A stretch of DNA of 42,312 bases from positions 1 through 42,312 of the forward strand of contig CACLQQ010000019.1 in NCBI GenBank assembly GCA_902609095.1, read 5' to 3'. Source of the stretch: an uncultured Bacteroidota bacterium. GTDB lineage: Bacteria > Bacteroidota > Bacteroidia > Chitinophagales > Saprospiraceae. The position numbers and the translations under genes were made by a program. Shown one piece after another: positions 24,062-32,451 of this stretch (within the stretch, counting starts at the first letter, position 1; each line of letters begins with the position of its first letter). The notes beneath the pieces were generated by a model. The model did no database searches, was not told where the DNA came from, and was given only the letters and a program-made list of their open reading frames with translations.

Positions 24062-24120
24062 TGTCTTTGCACCTTGGCGAGAGATAAGTATCACGCAAAG
24101 TTGCTAAGGTCACAAAGAAG
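24062..24120 (+). repeat. GxxExxY-associated palindromic repeat, copy B
   Basis: TGTCTTTGCACCTTGGCGAG then TATCACGCAAAGTTGCTAAG then GTCACAAAGAAG. The two halves are largely inverted (CTTTGcaCCTTgGC against GCTAAGGtCACAAAG), so a hairpin can form. It lies just before the GxxExxY gene start at 24134. Confidence 0.72.
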
Positions 24121-24133
24121 AAATCAGGAGAGA

Positions 24134-24511
24134 ATGACTGAAAATGAGCTATCCAAAATTATTATAGACTGTTGCTATCAGATACATGTGTCACTTGGGC
24201 CTGGATTATTTGAATCTGTTTATGAAGAGATTCTGTATTATGAACTCATTAATCGTGAATTAAGAGTAGAACGCCAGAGACCTATTCCTGTCATTTGGAA
24301 GGAGGTTAAAATGGAGCATGGGTTTCGAGTTGATCTCATTATTGATAATAAAGTAATCATAGAAATCAAATCAGTAGAAGCTATAGCGGCAGTGCATCCG
24401 ATGCAATTATTGACATATTTAAGATTGACAAATTTAAAACTTGGGTCATTGATCAATTTCAATGAAGTACCTATAAAAGATGGTATTACAAGAATTGTAA
24501 ATAACCTATAA
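24134..24511 (+). CDS. GxxExxY protein
   Basis: A 125-residue protein starting at the ATG of TENELSKIIIDCCYQIHVSLGPGLFESVY, containing the name-giving motif G24-LF-E27-SV-Y30. The second half GFRVDLIIDNKVIIEIKSVEAI is a PD-(D/E)xK-like nuclease core, followed by a Q-x-x-x-Y-x-R-L-x-x-x-x-x-G-x-L-I-N-F end. Family members are common in Bacteroidota and often lie inside short hairpin-like repeats, as here (copies A, B upstream and C downstream). The longer frame starting at 23984 lies in repeat copy A and is an artefact. Function is unknown; it looks like a passenger between the repressor and dinB. Confidence 0.88.
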   Translation: MTENELSKIIIDCCYQIHVSLGPGLFESVYEEILYYELINRELRVERQRPIPVIWKEVKMEHGFRVDLIIDNKVIIEIKSVEAIAAVHPMQLLTYLRLTNLKLGSLINFNEVPIKDGITRIVNNL

Positions 24512-24520
24512 AGACGTAGC

Positions 24521-24580
24521 GTCTTTGCGCCTTAGCGAGAAACATACATCACGCAGCGTCGCAGGGACCGCAGAAGAAGA
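24521..24580 (+). repeat. GxxExxY-associated palindromic repeat, copy C
   Basis: AGCGTCTTTGCGCCTTAGCG then AACATACATCACGCAGCGTC then a GCAGGGACCGCAGAAGAAG end. Same family as copies A and B. It lies ten bases after the GxxExxY gene and two before the dinB start, so the gene is bracketed on both sides. The copy also supplies a false in-frame ATG (MRLSEK) in front of dinB, as copy A does in front of the GxxExxY gene. Confidence 0.72.
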
Positions 24581-24581
24581 C

Positions 24582-25799
24582 ATGACTACCCAACGCAGTA
24601 TAGTACATATAGACTTAGATACGTTCTTTGTCTCTTGTGAGCGACTCCTCGACAGTCGTCTCAAGAATCGTCCTGTGATCATAGGCGGTACCAGTGACAG
24701 AGGCGTAGTAGCCTCTTGCAGCTATGAGGCTCGTGTCTTTGGGGTACGTTCGGCGATGCCGATGCGGCTGGCTCGTCAACTGTGTCCTGACGCGGTCATT
24801 ATCAGGGGTAATAGTGGTACATACTCCAAGTTCTCACAGATGGTGACAGAGATCATTAAGGAGTACGTCCCCGTGTATGAGAAATCATCTATAGACGAGT
24901 TTTATCTGGATCTCAGTGGTATGGACAAATACTTTGGCTGTATGAAGTATGCTAGCGAGCTGCGCCATCGTATCCTTAAGGAGACTCACCTACCGCTATC
25001 TTTTGGGATGTCTATTAATAAGACCGTCTCTAAGGTAGCTACGGGCCTTGCCAAGCCTAATAATGAGTTGAATGTACAGACAGGTACTGAGAAGCCCTTT
25101 CTGGCCCCACTCTCTGTCCGTAAGATTCCTATGGTAGGGGATAAAACCTATCAGACCCTATGTCACTTAGGCCTTAAGCGCATCGGAACGATACAGGAAA
25201 TGCCTATAGAGATGATGGAGAATGTCTTTGGTAAGAATGGCATTACCCTATGGAAGAAGTCTAACGGAATTGATAACACCCCTGTAGTCCCTTACAATGA
25301 GCGTAAGTCAATTTCTACAGAGCGCACTTTTGACAAGGATACTATCGATGTAGCCAAGCTAAAAGCCATCCTACTTGCTATGGCAGAGAATCTAGCTTTT
25401 CAACTGCGTCGAGGGCAGAAGCTTTGTTCTGTCATCACCGTTAAGTTACGCTATTCTGATTTTCAGACGCAGACGCTACAAAGTGGGATTCCATACTCGT
25501 CTGCTGACCATATCATCATCCCTAAGGTTAAGGAACTTTTTCATAAGCTATATAATAGGCGACTCTTGGTGCGGTTGGTGGGCGTACGATTCAGCGGATT
25601 GGTTGGAGGCAACTATCAGATGAACCTGTTTGAGGATAGCGAGGAGATCATTAGCCTGTATCAGGCGATGGATCGTATCAGAGATCGATTTGGTGATCGT
25701 GCTGTCATGCGAGCAGAGGGTATGCATGCTAAGACTATCGGTCGAGGCAATCCATTCACTGGAGAGCCACCACCCTTGCTGGCCCATAGGCATCAGTGA
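24582..25799 (+). CDS. dinB: Y-family DNA polymerase (DinB/Pol IV type)
   Basis: A 405-residue translesion polymerase. Start is the ATG before TTQRSIVHIDLDTFFVSCERL; the open frame extends into repeat copy C, which is not conserved. The catalytic Asp11 is in HIDLDTFF and Asp105-Glu106 in SSIDEFYLDL, positions identical to those in archaeal Dpo4; CSYEARVFGVRSAMP is the finger region. Near the end GGNYQMNLFEDSEE contains the beta-clamp-binding type peptide QMNLF (346-350). It follows the S24 repressor and is interrupted from it only by the GxxExxY module, as expected of an SOS-regulated polymerase operon. Confidence 0.93.
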   Translation: MTTQRSIVHIDLDTFFVSCERLLDSRLKNRPVIIGGTSDRGVVASCSYEARVFGVRSAMPMRLARQLCPDAVIIRGNSGTYSKFSQMVTEIIKEYVPVYEKSSIDEFYLDLSGMDKYFGCMKYASELRHRILKETHLPLSFGMSINKTVSKVATGLAKPNNELNVQTGTEKPFLAPLSVRKIPMVGDKTYQTLCHLGLKRIGTIQEMPIEMMENVFGKNGITLWKKSNGIDNTPVVPYNERKSISTERTFDKDTIDVAKLKAILLAMAENLAFQLRRGQKLCSVITVKLRYSDFQTQTLQSGIPYSSADHIIIPKVKELFHKLYNRRLLVRLVGVRFSGLVGGNYQMNLFEDSEEIISLYQAMDRIRDRFGDRAVMRAEGMHAKTIGRGNPFTGEPPPLLAHRHQ

Positions 25800-25800
25800 T

Positions 25801-25840
25801 AGTAGTGAGTATGTTAGTAAAGAGTTGCGAGTGATCAGTT
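25801..25840 (+). repeat. GTGAGT-type repeat flanking four-helix-bundle module, left
   Basis: AGTAGTGAGTATGTTAGTAA then AGAGTTGCGAGTGATCAGTT: irregular tandem GTGAGT/GCGAGTGA units just after dinB. The right flank (26231-26267) carries the same units inverted. Confidence 0.55.
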
Positions 25841-25859
25841 AATAAGTAAATTAAAAGTC

Positions 25860-26210
25860 GTGGAGAGTATCAAGAATTTTGAAGAGCTAAAAGTTTGGTC
25901 TAAAGCACAAGATTTAGCAGTTGACATATATAAGCAGTTTGCTGAGCTAAAGGATTATTCATTTAAAGATCAAATACAGCGTGCAGCGGTCTCAATATCT
26001 AACAATATAGCTGAAGGCTTTGATAGGGATAAGAATAAAGAGTTTGTTAGATTCTTGTATATAGCCAAAGCGTCTGCCACTGAAGTCAAGTCAATGCTAT
26101 ACTTAGCAGAAAGATTAGACTATCTTAATTCTATAACAGCCAATCAGCTATGGCAAAAAACAGATGAAATATCTAAGATGACCAGAGGACTCATAAAATC
26201 AATTAATTAA
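25860..26210 (+). CDS. Four-helix-bundle protein (23S rRNA intervening-sequence family)
   Basis: A 116-residue protein beginning at a GTG: IKNFEELKVWSKAQDLAVDIYKQFAEL, then FKDQIQRAAVSISNNIAEGFDRDKNKEFVRFLYIAKASATEVKSML. The (F)-E-x-L-x-V-W-x-x-A-x-x-L and Q-x-x-R-A-A-x-S-I-x-x-N-I-A-E-G motifs are those of the S23/IVP-type four-helix-bundle family, found in 23S rRNA intervening sequences and as stray genes in Bacteroidota. The role is unknown. Inverted GTGAGT repeats flank it, so I read it as an inserted passenger between dinB and the SRAP gene. Confidence 0.88.
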   Translation: MESIKNFEELKVWSKAQDLAVDIYKQFAELKDYSFKDQIQRAAVSISNNIAEGFDRDKNKEFVRFLYIAKASATEVKSMLYLAERLDYLNSITANQLWQKTDEISKMTRGLIKSIN

Positions 26211-26230
26211 TAAAAATTATGCTTGAGATA

Positions 26231-26267
26231 TTCGATACTCACCACTCGTCACTCACCATTCGATATT
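26231..26267 (-). repeat. GTGAGT-type repeat flanking four-helix-bundle module, right
   Basis: On the plus strand ATACTCACCACTCGTCACTC then ACCATTCGATATT; on the minus strand it reads GAATGGTGAGTGACGAGTGG then TGAGTATCG. It is an inverted partner of the units at 25801-25840, ending 8 bases before the SRAP ATG. Confidence 0.55.
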
Positions 26268-26274
26268 AAGATCC

Positions 26275-27156
26275 ATGTGCGGACGCTACGTAGTCATATC
26301 AAAGCTTAAAACTATCCAGAAGAGATTCAGGACGAAGCCCTTGCCGGAGGGGATGTTTGATCCTGTAGCTTTTGAACCTAATCCTAATGTGTCTATTGGA
26401 GATTATGCCCTTGTGATAACTAATGAGTTCCCTGATCAGCTGCAGTTATTCAAGTTTGGGATGACGCCATTTTGGGCTAAGAAACAGATGTACCTGTTCA
26501 ATGCCAGATCAGAGGGAGATCATAATAAAGCGGATGATCCACAGTATCGAGGCCCTATGGGCATCATCAGTAAGCCTGCGTTCAGGAGCTCGATACGAGA
26601 TAAGCGATGCTTAGTGATTGTCGATGGCATCATAGAGGGTTCTAAGAAGGATCGACTGAGTAGGCCCTATCTAATCTATATGAGGGAAGGTAAGCGCCCT
26701 TTCGCCTTAGCGGGGATATGGGATGTCTGGACGAATAAAGAGACGGGAGAGCTTGTGCAGTCATTTTCAATCATTACCACGGTAGCGAATGATCTGTTAC
26801 AGAAGGTAGGGCATCATCGATCTCCGGTGATACTGTCAGAGCAGCATGAGCAGGAATGGTTGAACTCGGATCTATTTTTAGGAGAGGTTGTGGATCTCTT
26901 GCAGCCCTATCCCGCCGATGAGATGAATGCCTATCCAATCTCTCCAAGAATTAAGAGTCCGAAGAATAAGGACCCTTTTTTATTAAAACCTATGGGGGAA
27001 CGCATCTATCTAGAGTATGATTATGAGCTCTATGAGGAGCTTAAGCTGGAAGGTATGGACATGACCCAAGCTCGCCAGCGTAAGAAAGTAGAAACATCTC
27101 CTAAGAAAACTAAGAATAAGGAGCCGCCTAATGATCGACAGGGCACCCTGTTTTAG
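26275..27156 (+). CDS. SOS response-associated peptidase (SRAP; HMCES/YedK family)
   Basis: A 293-residue SRAP protein. Cys2 in MCGRYV is the residue that crosslinks abasic sites in single-stranded DNA after Met removal. Other family blocks are LFNARSEGD (Asn/Arg of the active site), KPAFRSSIRDKRCLVIVDGIIEG (Glu of the active site), and HHRSPVILSE (His). The C terminus is a long basic linker ending DRQGTLF, whose QGTLF at residues 289-293 is a beta-clamp-binding type peptide. It lies between the four-helix-bundle module and the DnaE-type gene. It likely protects or processes abasic sites at stalled forks within the cassette's action. Confidence 0.93.
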   Translation: MCGRYVVISKLKTIQKRFRTKPLPEGMFDPVAFEPNPNVSIGDYALVITNEFPDQLQLFKFGMTPFWAKKQMYLFNARSEGDHNKADDPQYRGPMGIISKPAFRSSIRDKRCLVIVDGIIEGSKKDRLSRPYLIYMREGKRPFALAGIWDVWTNKETGELVQSFSIITTVANDLLQKVGHHRSPVILSEQHEQEWLNSDLFLGEVVDLLQPYPADEMNAYPISPRIKSPKNKDPFLLKPMGERIYLEYDYELYEELKLEGMDMTQARQRKKVETSPKKTKNKEPPNDRQGTLF

Positions 27157-27271
27157 GGATAAGCCGTAGTAATTCGATCGGACACTTTTTTCTGTAAGTC
27201 TTTGTTGAAGCACTGTAAATCTGATATGTAGGTGTTGTTTTGAGAGAGACTTTCATTTCGGTCAGTTATCC

Positions 27272-27284
27272 CCACATCATGTGG
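27272..27284. promoter_or_regulatory. Palindrome upstream of the DnaE-type gene
   Basis: CCACAT-C-ATGTGG is a perfect 13-base palindrome with one central base, 22 bases before the ATG at 27307. It could be an operator or a small hairpin in the leader. No TAnnTTTG is nearby in the 150-base gap. Confidence 0.4.
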
Positions 27285-27306
27285 ATTTTCTTAATAATCC
27301 AAGTTC

Positions 27307-30300
27307 ATGTATCTCAACGCACATAGTTGTTATAGCCTGCGTTATGGCCTGATAAAACCTGAGGAGTTGCTCCAGTTAGCGGTAGACCGAGGCTATAAGC
27401 GTATGGCCCTGACAGATATCAATAATACCTCTGGCTGTCTCAACTTTATCCGATTGGCTCCACAGTATGGTGTTACCCCTGTAGTGGGTATAGACTTCAG
27501 AGAGGATATCAATCAGCTGTATATCGCCATAGCTCGAAATAATGAGGGATTTGAGGAGATGAACGAGTTCTTGAGTGAGCATCTTCCTCAGGTAAAGTAT
27601 CCTATACCTGAAGAAGCACCAGAGTGGCAGCATAATTTTGTGATCTATCCGCTGTCCAATATCCCTGATAGGAGCCTTAGATCTTACGAGTATGTGGGTG
27701 TACGCAGTGACCAACTTAATAAAATCAAATTAGGACATCATGTCCCTCTGGCTAAGATGGTGGTACTGGATGCTGCTACATTCAGGCATCGTACAGATTA
27801 TAGTCTACATAAGTTGCTCAGAGCGATCGATCTCAATACGATATACACTAAGGTTACTCCTGATGATTATGCCAGTAATCGAGATATATTCTTAGATCGG
27901 GACAGTTTGATCGGCCGTTATCTTGATCACTTAGAGTTGATCCATAATACCCAGCAAATACTAGATCAGTGTGAAGTCAGTTTTGACTTTGACTCTGCTA
28001 ATCCTAAGAACCAAAAAACCTTCACAGGATCCGTCTCCAAAGATGTCAAGCTGATCAGAAGGCTATGTCGAGATAATCTGAGATATCGCTATCCTGAACC
28101 TACCGATGAGATCATCACTCGTATAGAGAAGGAACTCAGTATTATCATAGAGAAGGGTTTCGTTTCCTACTTTTTAATCAATTGGGATATCACCAGTTAT
28201 GCTCGAAGTCGGGGTTATTTCTATGTGGGAAGAGGTAGTGGAGCTAATAGTATTGTAGCGTACCTATTACAGATTACTGATGTAGACCCTATAGAGTTAG
28301 ATCTATATTTTGAGCGATTCATCAATCTGTATCGAGAGAATCCTCCAGATTTTGATATTGACTTCTCCTGGAAGGATCGTAATGATGTCACGCAGTATAT
28401 TTTTGATCGATTCCCCAATACAGCTTTATTAGCCACCTATAATACATTCCAGTTTAGAGCAGCAGTAAGGGAGCTGGGTAAGGTATTTGGATTATCCAAA
28501 GAGGAGATAGATCTTATTACTCGAGGGAAACTTGTCTTTGAGCAGTTGGATAGTTTATCGCAGTTGGTCCTTAAGTATGCTAATCTGTTGCAGGGCTTGC
28601 CCAGTCATTTGAGTGTACATGCCGGTGGTATTATTATCTCTGAGCGACCTGTACAGTATTACACGGCGACCTTTGTGCCTCCTAAGGGATTTCCTACAAC
28701 ACAGTTTGATATGGTCGTGGCAGAGGATGTGGGACTATATAAGTTTGACATCTTAGGCCAGCGAGGCTTAGCCAAGATTAAAGATGGCTTAAGATTAGTT
28801 AGAGAGAATAACCCTAGCCATGATCTGATCGACATCCATGACCTGAAGCATTTTAAGCAAGATGATAAAGTGAAGGAGCTGCTTAGAGATGGTAAGGCCA
28901 TCGGCTGTTTCTATGTGGAGTCACCAGCCATGCGCATGCTGCTGAAAAAGTTGAGAGTGGATCATTACTTAGGTCTGGTTGCTGCAAGTTCTATCATACG
29001 ACCGGGAGTGGCTCAGTCAGGTATGATGAGGGAGTATATCTTACGAGAGCTTAATCCCGAGAAGCGTAAGGAGGCGCATCCCATCCTCTGGGATATCATG
29101 CCAGACACCTATGGCATCATGGTTTATCAGGAGGATGTGATTAAGGTGGCCCACTATTTTGCTGGCTTAACATTGGGTGAAGCTGATGTGTTGCGCAGAG
29201 GCATGTCGGGCAAGTATCGGTCGAGAGCTGAGTTTGATCGGGTAAGAGAGAAGTTTTTTGTTAACTGTAGGGATAGGGGATATAAGGATGAGCTCGCAGC
29301 AGAGGTGTGGCGACAGATAGAAAGCTTTGCAGGTTATGCTTTTGCTAAGGGGCACTCTGCATCCTATGCCGTAGAGAGTTATCAGAGTCTGTTCCTCAAG
29401 GCACATTATCCTCTCGAGTACATGGTTGCTACGATTAACAATGGCGGTGGATTCTATCGACCAGAGCTATATATCCATGAAGCTCGTATGAGGGGAGCTA
29501 CCATACATCCACCCTGTATTAATAAGAGTGACTACATCTGCTACATCGAGGGCAAGGATATCTATATAGGTATGGGCTTCGTGCATGGTATAGAGTCAGA
29601 CTTCGTTAAACACATGGTTTATCTGCGTGAGTCCACAGGTTCATTTACTGATTTGATCGATTTCGTTGAGAGAACGGGTATTGGTCTGGAGCAGTTGAGC
29701 GCATTGATACGAGTGAATGCATTCCGATTTACAGGTAAGACTAAAAAAGAACTCCTGTGGAAGGCTCATCAGTTGCTCAATAAGACAAAGAACGGTAAGG
29801 TGCAGCAGGCTAAGCTGTTCAAGGCACAACCCAAAGAGTATCGTCTCCCGTCCTTGGCCTCCGAGGAGTATGAGGAGGCTTTTGATCAGATAGAATTACT
29901 TGGGTTTCCACTATGCAGTCCCTTTGAACTGATTGATTCAGATGGACCTACTCCTGAATTGCTTGCTGCAGATATGCAGCAGCACTGTAATAAGATCATC
30001 TCTATCATTGGTTATCTCATCACGGTTAAGGACACCGGCACTAAGAATGGTAAGCGGATGAACTTTGGTACCTTCATAGACCGTGCAGGCTACTTTATTG
30101 ATACGACACACTTTCCCAATGTAGCTAGGGACTATCCCTTCCGGGGTCGCGGTATTTACAATATCACTGGTAAGGTAGTAGAAGAGTTCGGATTCTATAG
30201 CATTGAGGTAACTGAGATGCAGAAGCTCTCCTACATCACCGATCCCAGGTTTAATGAGAAGAGCTATCAAATCAACGGAAGATCATTCAGTAGTCGCAGA

Positions 30301-30324
30301 AGAAAAACATTAAAAGCAACATAG
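27307..30324 (+). CDS. DnaE-type DNA polymerase III alpha subunit (error-prone type)
   Basis: A 1005-residue C-family polymerase, shorter than replicative Bacteroidota DnaE. The N-terminal PHP domain begins NAHSCYSLRYGLIKPEELLQLA, but the expected TDH is LTDINNTSG, so metal-dependent PHP activity is doubtful. The polymerase core has GRGSGANSIVAYLL, catalytic PPDFDIDFSWKDR and YKFDILGQRGLAKIKD (third Asp), GIMVYQEDVIKVA and FAKGHSASYAVESY. KVQQAKLFKAQPKEY contains QAKLF at 834-838, at the place of the clamp-binding motif of alpha subunits. Being paired with an S24 repressor, dinB and SRAP indicates a damage-inducible DnaE2/ImuC-like role. No ImuB or ImuA is present. Confidence 0.9.
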   Translation: MYLNAHSCYSLRYGLIKPEELLQLAVDRGYKRMALTDINNTSGCLNFIRLAPQYGVTPVVGIDFREDINQLYIAIARNNEGFEEMNEFLSEHLPQVKYPIPEEAPEWQHNFVIYPLSNIPDRSLRSYEYVGVRSDQLNKIKLGHHVPLAKMVVLDAATFRHRTDYSLHKLLRAIDLNTIYTKVTPDDYASNRDIFLDRDSLIGRYLDHLELIHNTQQILDQCEVSFDFDSANPKNQKTFTGSVSKDVKLIRRLCRDNLRYRYPEPTDEIITRIEKELSIIIEKGFVSYFLINWDITSYARSRGYFYVGRGSGANSIVAYLLQITDVDPIELDLYFERFINLYRENPPDFDIDFSWKDRNDVTQYIFDRFPNTALLATYNTFQFRAAVRELGKVFGLSKEEIDLITRGKLVFEQLDSLSQLVLKYANLLQGLPSHLSVHAGGIIISERPVQYYTATFVPPKGFPTTQFDMVVAEDVGLYKFDILGQRGLAKIKDGLRLVRENNPSHDLIDIHDLKHFKQDDKVKELLRDGKAIGCFYVESPAMRMLLKKLRVDHYLGLVAASSIIRPGVAQSGMMREYILRELNPEKRKEAHPILWDIMPDTYGIMVYQEDVIKVAHYFAGLTLGEADVLRRGMSGKYRSRAEFDRVREKFFVNCRDRGYKDELAAEVWRQIESFAGYAFAKGHSASYAVESYQSLFLKAHYPLEYMVATINNGGGFYRPELYIHEARMRGATIHPPCINKSDYICYIEGKDIYIGMGFVHGIESDFVKHMVYLRESTGSFTDLIDFVERTGIGLEQLSALIRVNAFRFTGKTKKELLWKAHQLLNKTKNGKVQQAKLFKAQPKEYRLPSLASEEYEEAFDQIELLGFPLCSPFELIDSDGPTPELLAADMQQHCNKIISIIGYLITVKDTGTKNGKRMNFGTFIDRAGYFIDTTHFPNVARDYPFRGRGIYNITGKVVEEFGFYSIEVTEMQKLSYITDPRFNEKSYQINGRSFSSRRRKTLKAT

Positions 30325-30344
30325 CTTCACCGAGGCTATTTTTT
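30321..30344 (+). terminator. Rho-independent terminator after DnaE-type gene
   Basis: Stem ATAGCTT (30321-30327), loop CACCG, stem AGGCTAT (30333-30339, one G-T pair), then a run of T from 30339 to 30344. It overlaps the stop codon of the polymerase gene, so the radical SAM gene downstream probably has its own start or depends on readthrough. Confidence 0.6.
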
Positions 30345-30375
30345 ATAATTCTTATAAGAAAGACACCATAAACTA

Positions 30376-31443
30376 ATGACCATGAAAGACCAGTATATCT
30401 ACGGCCGAGGTGCCCAGATCAATCCCGATAATCCATTTGATACTAACAGTTATGGGAACAAAGGACTCATTTGGGATGATGACGATGAAATACAAGCTCA
30501 TAAGAAGACAGAATACATAAGAGTCTATCCCAAAACCATCCTCACTAAAGTAGACAGTCCAGATATAGGTATATCATACTCTATGAATCCCTATCAAGGC
30601 TGTGAGCATGGCTGTGTCTATTGTTATGCCCGCAATACGCATACCTATTGGGGCTACAGTGCTGGAATAGAGTTTGAGCAAAAAATATTGGTAAAGGAGT
30701 CTGCTCCTGAAATACTAGAGAAAAAGCTAAAGAGTAAAAAATGGAAGCCAGCTCCAATCATGTTCAGTGGTAATACAGATTGCTATCAACCAGGAGAAAA
30801 AAAGTATAGGCTGACAAGGAGGATGCTCGAGATTCTTTGGAGATATCGTCATCCTGTTGGTCTTATTACTAAGAATGCGTTGATCAATAGGGATATAGAC
30901 ATACTTACAGACTTGGCAAAGGAATCATTAGTTCATGTTGCTATATCCATTACTTCTTTTGATGAAGAAGTAAGAAGAAGGCTGGAGCCTCGAACCAGCT
31001 CTGGCGCTAAGAGGATTCAGATCGTAGAGAAACTCTCTAATGCTGGAATTCCAGTTACAGTAATATTTGCCCCAATCATCCCGAGCATCAATGATAGTGA
31101 AGTATTTGACATAGCAAAGGCCAGTGCTGATGCAGGGGCTGTCAGAATGCATCACACGATAGTAAGATTGAATGGTGCAGTAGCAGAGATATTTCAGGAT
31201 TGGCTCCGAAAGAATTATCCTGACAGATATGACAGAGTCATTCACCAGATCGAGAGCTGCCATGGAGGTAAGCTCAATGATAGTCGATTCGGTACTCGTA
31301 TGAGAGGAGAGGGAAACTATGCGAAGATCATTTCTCAGCAACTCAAGCTCGCTAAGGAAAAATATTTTTCGGGACGAGTAATGCCTCAATACAATCTATC
31401 ATTATACTCTAAGTATCGAGATAGACAGTTGGAATTATTTTAA
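30376..31443 (+). CDS. PA0069-family radical SAM protein
   Basis: A 355-residue protein of the PA0069/SplB-related radical SAM group. The cluster motif is MNPYQGCEHGCVYCYARNTH (C-x3-C-x2-C), followed by MFSGNTDCYQPGEKKYRLTRRMLEIL and the block SITSFDEEVRRRLEPRTSS, all family-typical. The reaction is not known; SplB, a relative, repairs spore photoproduct. The last five residues are QLELF, a beta-clamp-binding type peptide, which links it physically to the other cassette proteins. It is separated from the DnaE-type gene by a terminator and 50 bases. Start could also be the second Met, two codons later. Confidence 0.88.
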   Translation: MTMKDQYIYGRGAQINPDNPFDTNSYGNKGLIWDDDDEIQAHKKTEYIRVYPKTILTKVDSPDIGISYSMNPYQGCEHGCVYCYARNTHTYWGYSAGIEFEQKILVKESAPEILEKKLKSKKWKPAPIMFSGNTDCYQPGEKKYRLTRRMLEILWRYRHPVGLITKNALINRDIDILTDLAKESLVHVAISITSFDEEVRRRLEPRTSSGAKRIQIVEKLSNAGIPVTVIFAPIIPSINDSEVFDIAKASADAGAVRMHHTIVRLNGAVAEIFQDWLRKNYPDRYDRVIHQIESCHGGKLNDSRFGTRMRGEGNYAKIISQQLKLAKEKYFSGRVMPQYNLSLYSKYRDRQLELF

Positions 31444-31742
31444 AGTATTGAGTCCAAAGAATTTCCAGACTATTTGATATACATGACCTACAACAACCAC
31501 ATATGTAGATAAATGCTTACCTTTAAGTAGCTCCATTGTAGCGAATTGTAGGTTTACAAGAGCATTGTTTGCGATTATTATCACTTTACTTGCTTTTATA
31601 TTCATAGTTCATTAGGGCATTTAGGTATTCTACCAGAATAGTAATTCTCAGAGGAAATTAAGCATAACCCCAAAGCGAGCTTCCTAATTCAAATTATCTT
31701 TTCACAGTAGCCATTTCCAAAACTTTCCGAGGCATCGGATGA
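31444..31742. other. Non-coding stretch
   Basis: About 300 bases without a supportable gene. I see no promoter of the TAnnTTTG form, repeat or stem-loop I would trust. It marks the edge between the damage cassette and the pseudogene tract. Confidence 0.4.
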
Positions 31743-31961
31743 GGATATTTTAATAACCAAAATATTGTTTCAATAGGAACTAATCAACGAATAGCCTGGG
31801 ATTGCTATGCACATACCAAATTACATTTTATCAGGCGAGCCATAGATCAAAAAAAGGTCGCACAAGAAGCACAATCTAAACCTCTAGTGGCTGTGCGCTT
31901 TAGTACCTCAAACACCTCTTCCAACACCATAAAAGAGTTACGAAATGACACCAAAAAATAA
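31743..31961 (+). pseudogene. Coding remnant, unknown
   Basis: A 72-codon open frame without a start reads GYFNNQNIVSIGTNQRIAWD, then TKLHFIRRAIDQKKVAQEAQ and ending TIKELRNDTKK. It is preceded in frame by a TGA. The composition looks coding but no family is recognised. It ends inside the start of the metalloprotease remnant. Confidence 0.3.
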
Positions 31962-32451
31962 CCTAAGAATCAAAAAAATCTATTTATTAAGTACAATTGT
32001 ACTATCTCTCTTTTTTCAATTTGACTATATTTTCACTCAGGCTCATTCTTGTGGAATTCATGATGAATTAGAAAAGTATCAGACACTCTATCCCGAATAG
32101 TATGAACAACGATTAGAAAAATATAATGTCTTTATTGCCCAAATGTAAATCGCGTACAACAATTAAAAAATGGAGGCAACGAATCAATTTGCCCTAATGG
32201 CAAAAGCATCCTGCCGACTGCCTTTCGCGTTTTTCACAATGGAGAATCGATTGGAACAGGTCACAATTTCTCTCGAGATGATTTGAGATTGGTAGTGGAT
32301 CAATTGAATTCTGACTTCAGTGGATATTTTGATAGAAAGAATAACATCATTAGAGACGTCGAATCATTTGAATCAGGACATACTTGTATTTAATTTGCCA
32401 TAGGCAAAATCAATAGGATTAACACTAGTACTTGTCCTTCCTGGAGAAACG

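Noticed and set aside
23981-24580. The three repeats as a CRISPR array
   Set aside because: Only three diverged, palindromic copies at unequal spacing, with a gene between them; no regular spacers and no cas genes.
23984-24581. Upstream starts MRLSEK... for both the GxxExxY gene and dinB
   Set aside because: Both come from copies A and C of the repeat, not from conserved protein sequence; the family starts are at 24134 and 24582.
30928-31389. 153-residue minus-strand open frame
   Set aside because: It lies entirely opposite the conserved radical SAM gene and has no recognisable motif.
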